Assembly: GCA_021613535.1 (NCBI GenBank)
Contig: CP075493.1
Location: forward strand, 14,756,001 to 14,820,000
Origin: Adineta vaga
Taxonomy: Eukaryota > Rotifera
Reading direction: 5' to 3'
DNA length: 64,000 nt
In this document: positions 10,338 through 21,257 of the stretch, piece after piece
How the letters are laid out: each line of letters begins with the position of its first letter
Position numbering within the stretch: position 1 is the first letter of the stretch
Translations under genes and position numbers: made by a program
Notes under the pieces: generated by a model
Seen by the model: only the letters and a program-made list of their open reading frames with translations
Database searches by the model: none
What the model was told of the DNA's origin: nothing

Positions 10338-10639
10338 CGTACAAGTAATTCATGTATATTTGTCACTGCATTTATCGGATTTGAATACGATTATGAGAAA
10401 AAAGAACTAAAGAAAAATTACATTCGTTTTATATAAAAACAGTACATATTCATTTGTTAGATTGTGAAAACAAATCAGAACTATAGTAGTACGCAATATA
10501 GAGAACGCTATATGATAAGAATGATGAATCTAATTTGTTTTTGTTTTCAATAGTTTCTTATTCATCTTATTGTCAATGAAAACAATGAAATAAATAATCG
10601 AAAAAAAAACGATAGTGATTTATACAGAAAAATCCAATC
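10338..10639. other. Intergenic between GNAT and ZZ-finger relics
   Basis: The distal part (from about 10545) is the flank shared with 18498-18707. Nothing else was recognised. Confidence 0.4.
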
Positions 10640-10800
10640 ATGTCCGCATCCAAAAGTAATAGTATTTCATATACAAATAATAATTGTAGTCCCATTATTT
10701 GTTCATCATGTGGTCAGTCTATTAATATTGCATCCAATGATGAAGAATATTACAAATGTTAACAATGTGCATATCATCATGTTTGTAACAAAATCAACAA
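10640..10800 (+). pseudogene. ZZ-type zinc-finger gene fragment (truncated duplicate of 18708)
   Basis: Identical or near-identical to the first ~55 codons of the gene at 18708, beginning 'MSASKSNSISYTNNN' and containing 'CSSCGQSIN'. A C-to-T change turns the codon after 'EEYYKC' into TAA, and homology ends shortly after. It keeps only the first Cys pair of the zinc-binding module, so it is a non-functional 5' duplicate. Confidence 0.75.
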
Positions 10801-11613
10801 ATGATTTGTTTCATTAAATGATTTTTTAATTATTACAATATAAACAAGAGGAATTTAGTCGACGTTTTAAAAGAAGACGGTGAGACGCCGAGTTCGGGTA
10901 GACATATTTTTACAGCTGAGAAATCATCTGGCATAGTTCTGAACACAGAGGACAAATCATCGCGGAAGACGGTGGAAGAGAATTAAGGAAAGCAGTGCCT
11001 TCGAACCTCATCTAGCCAAAATTATTTCTTTATGTTCTTTTATTTCTCTTCAAATATTTGCATTTTGCTGATTAACAAAAAAATGATGTGGAGACAAAAC
11101 AATTTTCTTTTCTATGTGAATTCCACCAAAGTGTGCGTCTGTTCTCTTATGGCTGAAACCCATAGATACACACTATGCACGTAGATTTCAATATGACTGC
11201 ATTTGAATGACTTTCTTGCGAAAGAACGAGGAAAAAATGTTTTTTTTCCCAGTTGACTGAAGAAATATATTAGTCGTCTCTAAGAACGTTGTGTAACGGG
11301 AGAATACATTCAAATAGCATTTCTTATATAAAATCTCACCCTTCGAATTAACCTTTCTATTCCACGATTTTAAAGATTACCGAGCCAGTTCCGCGTGACT
11401 CCTGAATTAGTAGTAATTCTAGATTTCTTTCGTAGAATCACACCCTTCTGTTTCACCCACATGCCTTTTGTTGTATATCGAGACTAATTGAGTGATCGAA
11501 TTGCTGTAGCTGGTCGAAATCAGTTCTGAAATGTTTAACATCACAGAATAGGATTATTACTCACTCTTCGACACTCGTAATCTATTTCTTTAGCGTTAAT
11601 ACAATTCATAAAC
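10801..11613. other. Upstream region of the helicase-PARP gene, no gene recognised
   Basis: About 10860-11020 is less AT-rich than its surroundings and contains an A/G-rich block. A tatataaaa-like motif lies at about 11326, some 290 nt before the ATG. No domain was found on either strand. A solo LTR or other element remnant cannot be excluded. Confidence 0.3.
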
Positions 11614-14600
11614 ATGGTGACAATATGGTGCGTAAAAGTGACATGTCTACGACGACTTGTGGGAAATGACGAGTTAGCGAAGGAGTTTGGTATTGAAGAA
11701 AATAGAGCTACCGTCCCACGGAATCAATCAGGACCGAATTTTTTTGCTTGGATAAACAAGTTTGCGGATGAAAATGAAGCTCATAAGTTTGCTAAAAAAT
11801 GGGATAGAAAAAATATTTGTTCCTATACAATTACATGCAAGTCAGTAGAACGCAACGATAATGGTAGAGCTCGATCGGTATCTATAGCGACTTCTCGATC
11901 ATCTATGACTCAAAATCAAGCTTTTACGAATTGGCTTCCCGCCGCTAATCAAGTTACAACAATGTCTATGCTAGGTAAGTTTCATCTAGAAATTCTGGAT
12001 TAAAATCTTATGAGAAAAGTGAATAATTTTTTCTCTATCGTTCTTTCTTTTCCTTCATATTCGATACTGTATAAATTATAGTATCGTAGTAGGATTACCG
12101 GAGCCTCGCCAATATTACTTGAGTTCCTTGAAAATAGGTGTTTAGGTGAGCTGCGAATACGTTCTATCATGCTCATTGTGAAATGCGTAGGTTATCATAG
12201 TAGAACAATTTCTTTTCTCTATTTGAAGACGATACCACATCAAAAGCTAAACATAAAGAAAGAGATGATGACCATGGTGATAATCGTAACGTCACAACAA
12301 TAAATTCTATTACTTTACGTCAATCGCGCCAAGATAAACATTCCTTCCAATCTGATAGTAAACCTATCATTGGTATGGCAACCGTTGCTACTAAAGGTAT
12401 GCGTAGTTCGAGTACGTTTGGTGGAGCTTCGAAACCATATGTATACCCTCGAGATGATACTTGTTCAGATGATGTGAACGACACTTCAACATGTAAAGAT
12501 GGTTTTAACTGCGAAAATTTCGATTGTAAAGCTAGCCATCCGATCGGTAGAACAAAAAAATGTCAATATGCAGCAAAATGCACAAACGCGGAATGCAAAT
12601 GTTTACATCCTTCGTTACCTACGGCCGCTTGTACAGACTTTAATCATTGTCAAGTGTGGCAATGTCCTGCATCACATTCAGAAAATCGACCGAAAAATTG
12701 TTTGTATGGTCCACATTGTTATATCGCTACATGTACTTATCTGCATCCATCTAGCCGAAAAGTATGTTTCATTGGTGTTGATTGTAAGGATCTTGATTGT
12801 TCCGAGAACCATCCACCCGGACGATCGTCGATATGTGATCAAGGATTCGATTGCGGTAATTATTATTGTCACAATCTTCATCCTGCTACTTGGAATCCGT
12901 GTGAAGATGGTAGAGAATGCGTCAATCCTATTTGTCCATATACCTCACATCCGCCAGATCGAATAATGTCTACTATCTTAAGGTTCTCTGAGAGAAGAAG
13001 ACCAATGAAAGCTTTGAAACTATTGAAGACAAAAGAACAGCGTCAAGAGGATAGAAAAAAAGCAAACTTGCCAATACTTGCTTGTGAAAAGGATTTTTGT
13101 CAACGATTAGAAACAGAACGCGTCTTGGTCGTTACAGCTGAAACAGGCAGTGGAAAAAGTACACAACTACCTCAATATGCGGCTGAATATTTCCATGGGC
13201 TTGTCGTCTGCACTCAACCGAGAGCAATTGCAGCTATCTCGCTTGCTCGTCGTGTAGCTGATGAGTATGATGGAACATCGGTAGGAGAATCGGTTGGCTA
13301 CGAGGTGGGTCGTAGAGGCGCAAATATGACCACCAATAAAGTACCTGGGAAAAGCATTGTTTTTATGACTGATGCTGCTTTGATACAAAAAAGTCAACTA
13401 AACCGTCAATTGGATGATGTGCGCGTATTGATTATTGACGAATCTCATGAACGATCATTAAATACAGATATTGTCTTGGGTTTAGCGAAACTATTATTAT
13501 GTGAGCGAACATCTGATTTCTATGTTGTTATTGCGTCAGCGACAATTATGCCCGATCAGTTTCTTCGATTCTTTGATAGGAATGATAACCAAGCGCTTAA
13601 CGTTCCCGGTCGAACTTACCATGTTGAAATTGAATATATTCCAAAACCAGATGATTCAGATGAAGACCATGTTGTATCAACTTTACTGAAAGTCCATAGT
13701 CAGCATGAAGGACATACTTTAGTATTTCTGCCGGGTCAACAGGAGATTGAGCAAGCCATCAAACTTTTCTCAGCTAACATACCAAACAACTGTGTTGCAT
13801 TACCATTGCATGGAGCTCTTTCGCCCGAAGAACAAACTGGAGTCCTTCAGTTTGATGAAAACCCATCTGAACAGCGACGTATGGTGATTTTTTGTACCAA
13901 TATTGCCGAAACATCGTTAACGATAAAAAATACTCGCTTGGTTATTGATTCTGGATTAGCAAAAGAGGCTCGCTTTGATCCTAGACGTCGTTTCACTATT
14001 ATCGAGACAGTTCGTATTTCCAAATCGTCTGCAACCCAACGTACTGGTCGAGCAGGTCGGACAGATAAAGGCCATTGCATTCGTTTATACAAAGAAGATG
14101 AATTACAACGTCTGAATATTGAGCCAGAAATTCATCGCTCATCACTTGACTTGATTGTTCTACAACTCCTTCGCTTGGAACTAGATCCTATGAAGTTTCC
14201 TTTTATGGACTCACCAAATGACGCAGATCTACATGCATCATTGACACTGCTAAATCAACTTTCCTGTATCCAAGAAAATAAAAGTCTTAGTCGGCGTGGT
14301 GAACTTTTCAATGAACTCGGACTTGATCCACGTTTGAGTGCGTTTCTAGTAGATAGTTATCTGGAGCACGGTCCTATCATTGAATTGACTGCGACTATCG
14401 TCGCTATCTTAACAGCACCGGGATCAATTTTTATCATGGGTGGTGCGACCAAGGAAATTAAGCAAGCGGCTCTTGGACGCGTTTCACTAGGCGCGCAGCA
14501 GTACGAAAGCGATCTAATCTATTTTAATACAATTTACAATCAATGGAAGAAAATAGGTGTAATAGATCCCAAATCTCGTATCTGTGTAACATGTCAAAAA

Positions 14601-17600
14601 GTCGTCAAACGTGAGCAAGCATGTCGTTTGTGTCGTCTTAAATATAGCTGTGATAATAACTTGAACAGTAAAATTCTCTACAATGTAGAAAACTCATCTG
14701 ATGTTTTTATTAAAATATTTAAAAACCAACGTTGGGAGCTCAATTCTGGCTTTTTAACAAACGTGATCGAAAGCGATTTTATCAGTAAATATTTGTTAAA
14801 ACATTTTCCTGAACATTATGGATATCTTCTCGTACCACACCTACCGAATGAAGGTGCTTACTTACAAAAAAATGATCTTCGAGTACGCATTACTAGAACG
14901 AGTGTTTTTGTTCAACGTCGAACAAATAAAGTTCATTTTATTGCTATGTCAGTCACTCAATTGCCTAACAAAGAGTATGTAATTGAGCGTCTGCATCCAG
15001 TTAATCCACCAAATGATATATATATTCCGATTTTGTCACAATTAGAAATAATTGAGAATGTCGGCTGGGAATGGAACACTGAGATACGAAAGAAAATGAA
15101 AACTTATGGCACAACACCATGGACTAAATGGCTTGTCTATGAATATGATCAGAATCAATGTAAATTCATTGTATGGGGTGATACAAATACAAAGAATGAT
15201 CTTTGTCACAACTTAAATACCGTGACACAGTCAACTCGCGACGACTTATTAGATCGTAATCGTTCTCTCGATTGTGGACCTATTCGAGGATTATTCAGCA
15301 GCGGTCTCACGTGTATACGTATCGATAATATGCATCATATGACGAGTTCCAATAATCGAATTGATTTACAACATGTTCCATGTAGAACATTGGAAGAATT
15401 TCATGAGTGGTTCGAATCAAAAGCAGGTTGTACTCGTCAGTTTATTCGTGATCATAATTTTCGGTCATGTGTTGAACCTGTATCAGACAGTAATGCTTAT
15501 GAAGCACCACAGTTTTTTGTCGTTCTTAATTCTGATGATTTTTTTAATCGGGTCATGGATCAAATACCAAAGAATTACATAAATCCATGTCCAACAGGTG
15601 TATCCAAAAGTGTCCATATGTCTGAAAAAACCACTTGGGGTCGACAACTAATATTGAAAGTCAAAGATGTCATACCGATGACTGAAGAACAAGTAAAAAC
15701 AATCCTCGGCAACTCGATTATTAGTTGCAAACGACAGGGTAAGAAAGGATTATCTGTCCTACATTTAACAAATTTGCCAGCAAAGATTGAAGAACAACAC
15801 ATAAAAACACTTCTCGGAAAAGATATCATTCCTAGACAGATTACTATTCTTCCTTCTGATTCAAATAATCGTGAAATTGGTAGCACTACTGTTCGTATTA
15901 CTTTTGATGATCCACAGTTGTGTGATAAAGTCTTTCATTCCCTTCAATCTAGACTATGTACGGGAACACACATGATAACTATTTTTTCGAGCAAGAAACA
16001 AAATTACATAAAAATTCCTGTTAGTCCTACCTGTAACAAACTGAAGATGGAACCTTCAGAATTTCTAATTACTACAAAGAGTCGACAAGATGCACATGAT
16101 ATCTACTCCAAATCATGGCCTAATTGGACGGTGCATAGTTCCTCATGTGTCACTGTAACACATTTGGAGCTACATCCAGATCTCAAAAATTCGATCTCAT
16201 ACATATGCAGCAAGTTTAAGGTTCATGAAGAATACCATCCTCTACTACAGAGAGGTGATTATCAAGCTGCGCGTTATTATTTTACAGGCAATATTCCATC
16301 TGCGACTGCTCTTGCTGCTTCTATGCTCTATCAAATAACATCGCCAATCGTAATTAAATTAAGTGATAATCGACAAAGATATTTCTTCAAAGAGCTATTT
16401 AAACAAAATCTTATGCAAACTTGGGCAAAAGAACTCAAATTAGTATGCGAAGAGAAGGATAAATATGGAGCCATTGTGCAAATTTGTGGACCACAAATTG
16501 AGCAGGGTCAATTGATGCGTCGTATTGGTGACTATTCAGATCAGTTCGATGATCGATTTATTGTTTACGATCTGAATACTACCACTGTGGGCTATTTTGG
16601 TCGTCAAAAAGCTGCTGATGTGAGATTACAAGAGATTGATATTAAATGTAATTCTGAGGGATGTAGTGTAACTCTTGATCGTCGAACAAGTTCCATTATT
16701 TTTTATGCACAACCAAATGCAACAAAGGAGGCAATTCATCGTTGTAAGACAGATGTAGAACAATTGTTGAAGTTAGTAACGAACATTGTTGATGATGATG
16801 ATGATTCAGACATATCTGATACAATCTACCAACAAGATTGCACGCGTGAATGCGCTTTTTGTAAACACAAAAAAATTGCTACGCGAACATTTCGTATTTG
16901 TGGCCATGCCTACTGTCGATGTGCAGTAAGCACATTGAAAAAACTGCCTTTGACATGTCCTAAATGTCAATTAAAAATTCATATTCAAGACATAATAGAA
17001 ATTTTTTGCAGTAATCGTGGAGACTTAATTCAATTATGCAAAACTGCGATCCAAAATTATCTTGAATCGACTGCAAATCCAACCGATGAAGATCTCTTGT
17101 TCTGTCCAAATGAATCTTGTGAAGGTTTAATTATACGTAGCAAAGGTTATCAAATATGTTATACCTGTGGACACAGTGTATGTGGAAAGTGTAATTTAAT
17201 CGACGACGAATGGCATGAAAATCGTACATGTGTGGAACGTGAACAATTTCAAAAAGAGAAAACAGAATTTTTCCCACAACTTTTCAAGGCTGTTAAAGAA
17301 TTCGTAAAAGACAATTGGCCACCGTTATTACCGAATGTCCTTGATATCATATGTAATCCATATATTGAACAACCTAATTATCCATCTTTGACACGGTTTT
17401 ATGCTGGTGTCCATGAGCTAGGACAACAGCCACCACCTGATCTGAAACAAGGATTTTTTGCTTTTCATGGTACATCACCCAAAGCAGTTGAATCCATCTG
17501 TCATTCTGGTTTTGATCCAAGTAGACGTTCGGGACAAGCATACGGACCTGGAGAATATTTTGGTGTGACAGCAGCTGTTTCGCATGGCTATTCAAAAAAA

Positions 17601-18338
17601 GATAATCCATCAACTGATAATTATATGATGATAGTTGCATACCTTTTGAAATCCGATCGAGTAAAAACCTTCAAGGATTTTTGTTATGTAGTAAATAATC
17701 CAATAGATTGGAAAACTTCATTTAACTTACCTGTAGCTTTGATTACATATGGAAAAAAGCCTACAACTGGTCCTTCTTTCTCTCTCATTCTCAAACCAAC
17801 TTTAGCAAGTCAACTTCAAGAAACTACTCGGTCTATTACATGGAAGTCACCTTTTCGGTGGTATTGGCGCAAAGATAATGGAAATTTTGAGCCATACAAC
17901 GATAAGATTAATCAAATATTAGAAGAGTTCTATGAAAAATGGAAAATTGAAAAAGGACCATCATCCGTCGTAACGCCACCGCTTATTCGGTATATTGATG
18001 ATCTTCCACAAACCTATCGAATTGACTTTGTAACTAATCGACAAACTCATGAAAGAACTCACTTTGTACGTCCTATTGAACGAAAACGTTCCACCGAATC
18101 AACATTCGAAACCAAAATGCGATGGTTTTATCGAAATGAATACAAAATATGGACTCTTTATGAATCTATGGTACAAAAACAAATTGACGATGCTTATCAA
18201 TCCTATATTTCATGTAACGGTCCAAGCAAACTAAATGTTCAATTTCCTGGTCGGCCAGAACAGTATCAAATCAATTTTGTAATGGGCACACAAAAAAATA
18301 CGATCTCGAATGAGACACGAGAGATTAAACATGAATAA
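11614..18338 (+). CDS. Multidomain RNA helicase: RRM-like, 7 CCCH fingers, DExH helicase, RING-IBR, PARP, 2 WWE
   Basis: Exons 11614-11974 and 12229-18338 join in phase 1 over a 254-nt GTAAGT...GAAG intron, giving about 2,156 residues. Residues 1-85 look RRM-like. About 208-361 holds seven tandem fingers, six spaced C-x5-C-x4-C-x3-H (for example 'CQYAAKCTNAECKCLH') and the last with C-x4-H, as in Nab2/ZC3H14 poly(A)-binding fingers. About 410-950 is a DExH helicase with 'AETGSGKST' (motif I), 'DESHERS' (II), 'SATIMP' (III), 'QRTGRAGR' (VI) and then HA2-like sequence. A 4-Cys patch follows ('CVTCQKVVKREQACRLC'). From about 1659 there is a RING ('CAFCKHKK...CGHAYC...CPKC') and an IBR ('CPNESC...CYTCGHSVCGKC'). 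From about 1862 there is a PARP-type domain ('FHGTSPKAV', 'GQAYGPGEYFGVT'), then WWE domains at about 1990-2072 and 2083-2150. Helicase, ligase and PARP parts are known separately in RNA sensing. The combined function is inferred. Confidence 0.9.
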
Positions 18339-18707
18339 ATAAACTTTTAATCAATAAAATCACCTAATAAATGATTGTCAAATAATACTGTTTATCTTAA
18401 TAACATAGATACTTTAACAATTAGAAAGTTCGAAAACCATCTTGAATGGTGAGGATGAGGATGTAAAGATTCCATCGACTCACACCTTGTTTTAAACAGT
18501 TTCTTGTTCCTCTTATTGTCAATGAAAACAATGAAATAAATAATCGTGCTTATAAAAATCATAGTGAGATTGTTTTCACATATCAATAATGACGGGAATT
18601 TCCATCGATTACTCATTGTATGCGCAATCAACCGATACTAACCAATTATTACCTTAAATAAATAATCGAAAAAAAAACGATAGTAATTTATACAGAAAAA
18701 TCCAATC
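18339..18707. other. Intergenic, duplicated flank of the ZZ-finger gene
   Basis: It contains a 109-nt insertion relative to the copy near 10590 (described separately). No gene was seen. Confidence 0.45.
18534..18668. mobile_element. 109-nt insertion flanked by 13-bp direct repeats
   Basis: The sequence AAATAAATAATCG occurs at 18534-18546 and 18656-18668 and only once in the paralogous flank near 10590. The 109 nt between them are absent there. This pattern fits insertion of a short non-autonomous element with a 13-bp target-site duplication. No terminal inverted repeats or poly-A tail are obvious, so the element class is unknown. Confidence 0.5.
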
Positions 18708-19758
18708 ATGTCCGCATCCAAAAGTAATACTATTTCATATACAAATAATAATTGTAGTCCCATTATTTGTTCATCATGTGGTCAGTCTATTAATATTGCA
18801 TCAAATGATGAAGAATATTACAAATGTCAACAATGTGCACATCATCATGTTTGTAAAAAATGTTTACAATCACCAGTGAATAAAGAAAGTAATCATCAGT
18901 TTAAAAAGGTAAATTGTTGGATTTCATTGAAAATGAAATTATTTATTTTTGATTTCTGTTTCAAAGATTTTACCGACAATTAGTAAAGTACAAGATTCAA
19001 TGACTAGTACCAACTCACAACCCCTCTCTATATTCAGAAACAATGACTATTTATTATTCTATATCACATACTGTGATCATTGCTTGAATGTTCTCTATGT
19101 TAATAAGCAAGTAATATATACATGTGATCAATGTCCTAGTTTTGTTGCCTGTGAAAAATGTGTCAATCTCGTAACAACTCAACATCCAGTACAACATAGA
19201 TTTATAAAGAGTAAGATATCTAATAATGATGTTGGTCGACACTTTGGAATAACATGCGACGGTTGTAAGGAAGGAAATATACGAAATTTAAGATATCAAT
19301 GCGAACAATGTGAATAAAGTTATGATTTATGCTATAAATGTTTTCGACAATCAAAGAAAATTCATAATAACTTACATACGTTTAAATTTCTACAGGATCC
19401 ATTAATTCGTTCAAGTAATCGTCAAGTATTAGCTCGACGTACAGTAGATTGGTTTGCTCGTCAAAAGACTTCGAATGTTAACCAACGGGAACCCATAACA
19501 GGATGGACAAAAAATGATGCGGAACAAATTATTCAAATAGAAAATCAATTTCTTCAAGATTACAAACGAACTAAACAACAAATTGAGGAAATAGAATGGT
19601 ATGGGGAAAAACAGAGACAAGAACATGAAATTAGAATGGCTCAAATGATTGCTGATTCACAATTACGAATGTTGAGAATGGATATAGATTCTTCTAATAA
19701 AATGTTCGATAGACTCAGCGATGCTGCATCTGCAAGTTATTATCGATATCATTACTAA
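18708..19758 (+). pseudogene. Triple ZZ-type zinc-finger protein with an in-frame stop
   Basis: Exon 1 (18708-18908) joins 18967 onward across a 58-nt GTAAAT...CAAAG intron in phase 0. Three ZZ-like modules follow: 'CSSCGQSIN...CQQCAHHHVCKKC', 'CDHCLNVLY...CDQCPSFVACEKC' and 'CDGCKEGNIRN...CEQCE-SYDLCYKC'. The third is the most canonical. A TAA at 19315-19317 falls inside it, between 'CEQCE' and 'SYDLCYKC', after which the same frame stays open for 146 codons of hydrophilic, probably coiled-coil sequence to a TAA at 19758. Only the stop blocks the full ~317-residue product. ZZ modules usually mediate protein-protein contacts. Truncated expression or readthrough cannot be excluded, but pseudogenisation is the simplest reading. 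Confidence 0.65.
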
Positions 19759-20241
19759 TATTAAACTTGATATTAATAACAAAATCCATGTTTTAATTAA
19801 AATATTAACCCTAATATTTTTATAAATAGCTCCATTTATGTATTTATTCCTCCTTTTATAAACATGAAAATTGGAAAACAGAAGTTTAATAAATGATTGC
19901 ATTAAAACAAAAGAAACATTTTTATTATCAAAACAAATTGTACATTTTCCTTCCTCGAAAATCTTGAATTTTGTTAAAACTAAATTAAAATTTGTAATAC
20001 ATACATCACGTATATTAACAATGAGAATCAATAAAATTTCGAGATTTCTTCGTTTGGAAAACATGATCAAAGATAGTTAACATCGGATAGCTTTCAATGA
20101 TATGAGTTTTTATCTTAATCAAATATGCTTTCCTGTAAATCATTAATAATCTCGACGAAACATATTTGAAAGCACAATTTCATTGTATAGTATACTCATA
20201 ATGAAAAGTAAAGAAAGTTGTTTGTGAATTCTATTTGATGT
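19759..20241. other. Intergenic; distal part is the tRNA-Asn duplication
   Basis: Low-complexity AT-rich sequence. Open frames on both strands at 19663-20080 overlap each other and show no domain. Confidence 0.35.
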
Positions 20242-20640
20242 GCTCTTGTAGCGTAAGTGGTAAATGCATCCGGCCGTTAACCGGAAGACAGGTGGTTCAA
20301 GTCCACTCGGGAGCGTCTTTTTTTCTTTTTTACATAATTATATTTGACATTATGATGAAAATGATTGCAATATTGCGAAAGTTTTCATCAGCTATTATCA
20401 AATAATATATCTATGATTCATAATTTTTTTCCTTCCAGATAGTTACAAATAAAAACAAAAACTGCGCATTCAACGATTGATCAAAGATTCATTGTTTTGC
20501 TTAAAAACGTATGGCAAATATATTTTCTAGTTCTGCTACAAGAAAATGCAATTTATCATTTTTTGCGAACATATTATTTCATTCTTCTGATTATCTCTGA
20601 CCTCTCGAGAAATAATGTCAGTTATGTGAAACTGATAATA
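20086..20640 (+). repeat. Segmental duplication containing tRNA-Asn, copy B
   Basis: Shares flanks with 6825-7130. It carries about 165 nt extra between 'tatcaaataatat' and 'ctctgacctctcga' (20411-20590) relative to copy A. Confidence 0.75.
20242..20315 (+). tRNA. tRNA-Asn (GUU)
   Basis: A 74-nt cloverleaf with a fully paired acceptor stem (GCTCTTG/CGGGAGC, allowing G-U), D stem GCGT/ATGC, perfect anticodon stem TCCGG/CCGGA around CCGTTAA, and T arm GGTGG-TTCAAGT-CCACT. The anticodon GTT specifies Asn. Position 33 is C, as in the copy at 6940. A T-run terminator follows. Better paired than copy A, so more likely the functional gene of the pair. Confidence 0.88.
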
Positions 20641-20883
20641 ATTAAAAAACGTTAGTTATCACATTTATGCAACGATCATACACTATCAAGTAAGTAAAGT
20701 ACGCCATATTTTCTTCTTCGACTTTAATTGGTTTGATAAAAACAAAAGAGGAGGTTTCATTTTCAAAATTTATTGTTTTACAGATGAATTTAATAACATA
20801 ATTCGACTCTTATTAGTTGCTTATATATTTAGATAAACAACGTCTGTGTTCCTGCATACAAGAAAGTTATTCAAAAAGTGCTA
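20316..20883. other. Intergenic, no gene recognised
   Basis: Duplicated flank up to about 20640, then AT-rich sequence. Confidence 0.35.
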
Positions 20884-21257
20884 ATGATGACAATAATATT
20901 TATATGTGGACTTTATAATTTGGCTTTTGCATTGTTTCATATTGATTTTTGGAAAATATTTCAATGGAACAATGAATTAAGAAAATTAAGCTTTGCCAAT
21001 CGAGGAATTATGCAAATTCTCAATGGACAAATGTCTACTATTTCTTTTCGGTTGCTTTCATCTGTTTCGTTTTTCCAGACGAACTCATATCTACGAAATT
21101 AGGAAATACTTTCCTACTCATCTGTTCGTTATTTTGGTTTATAAGAACTTTACAACAATTTATATTTCTGAGATCAAATCATTATATAATTCATATTTTG
21201 ACAACTTTCTTCATTGTTGGAACTATAATATTTGCATTGCCAGTTTTTATAAAATAA
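20884..21257 (+). pseudogene. Small four-helix membrane protein, frameshifted
   Basis: From ATG 20884 the frame encodes 'LYNLAFALFHIDFWKIF' and 'LSFANRGIMQILN'. Near 21030 the frame is lost, and a second frame continues the same protein ('FSVAFICFVFPDELIST', 'LRSNHYIIHILTTFFIV', ending 'FALPVFIK') to the TAA at 21255. Joined, it would be about 120 residues with four hydrophobic segments. I recognise the sequence type as a small integral membrane protein seen in rotifers and bacteria but cannot assign a function. No splice sites fit the frame change, so a 1-nt deletion (or 2-nt insertion) is the simplest explanation. Confidence 0.5.

Noticed and set aside
12499-18234. Many open frames on both strands inside the helicase-PARP gene
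   Set aside because: Shadows of one continuous coding frame with recognisable motifs throughout.
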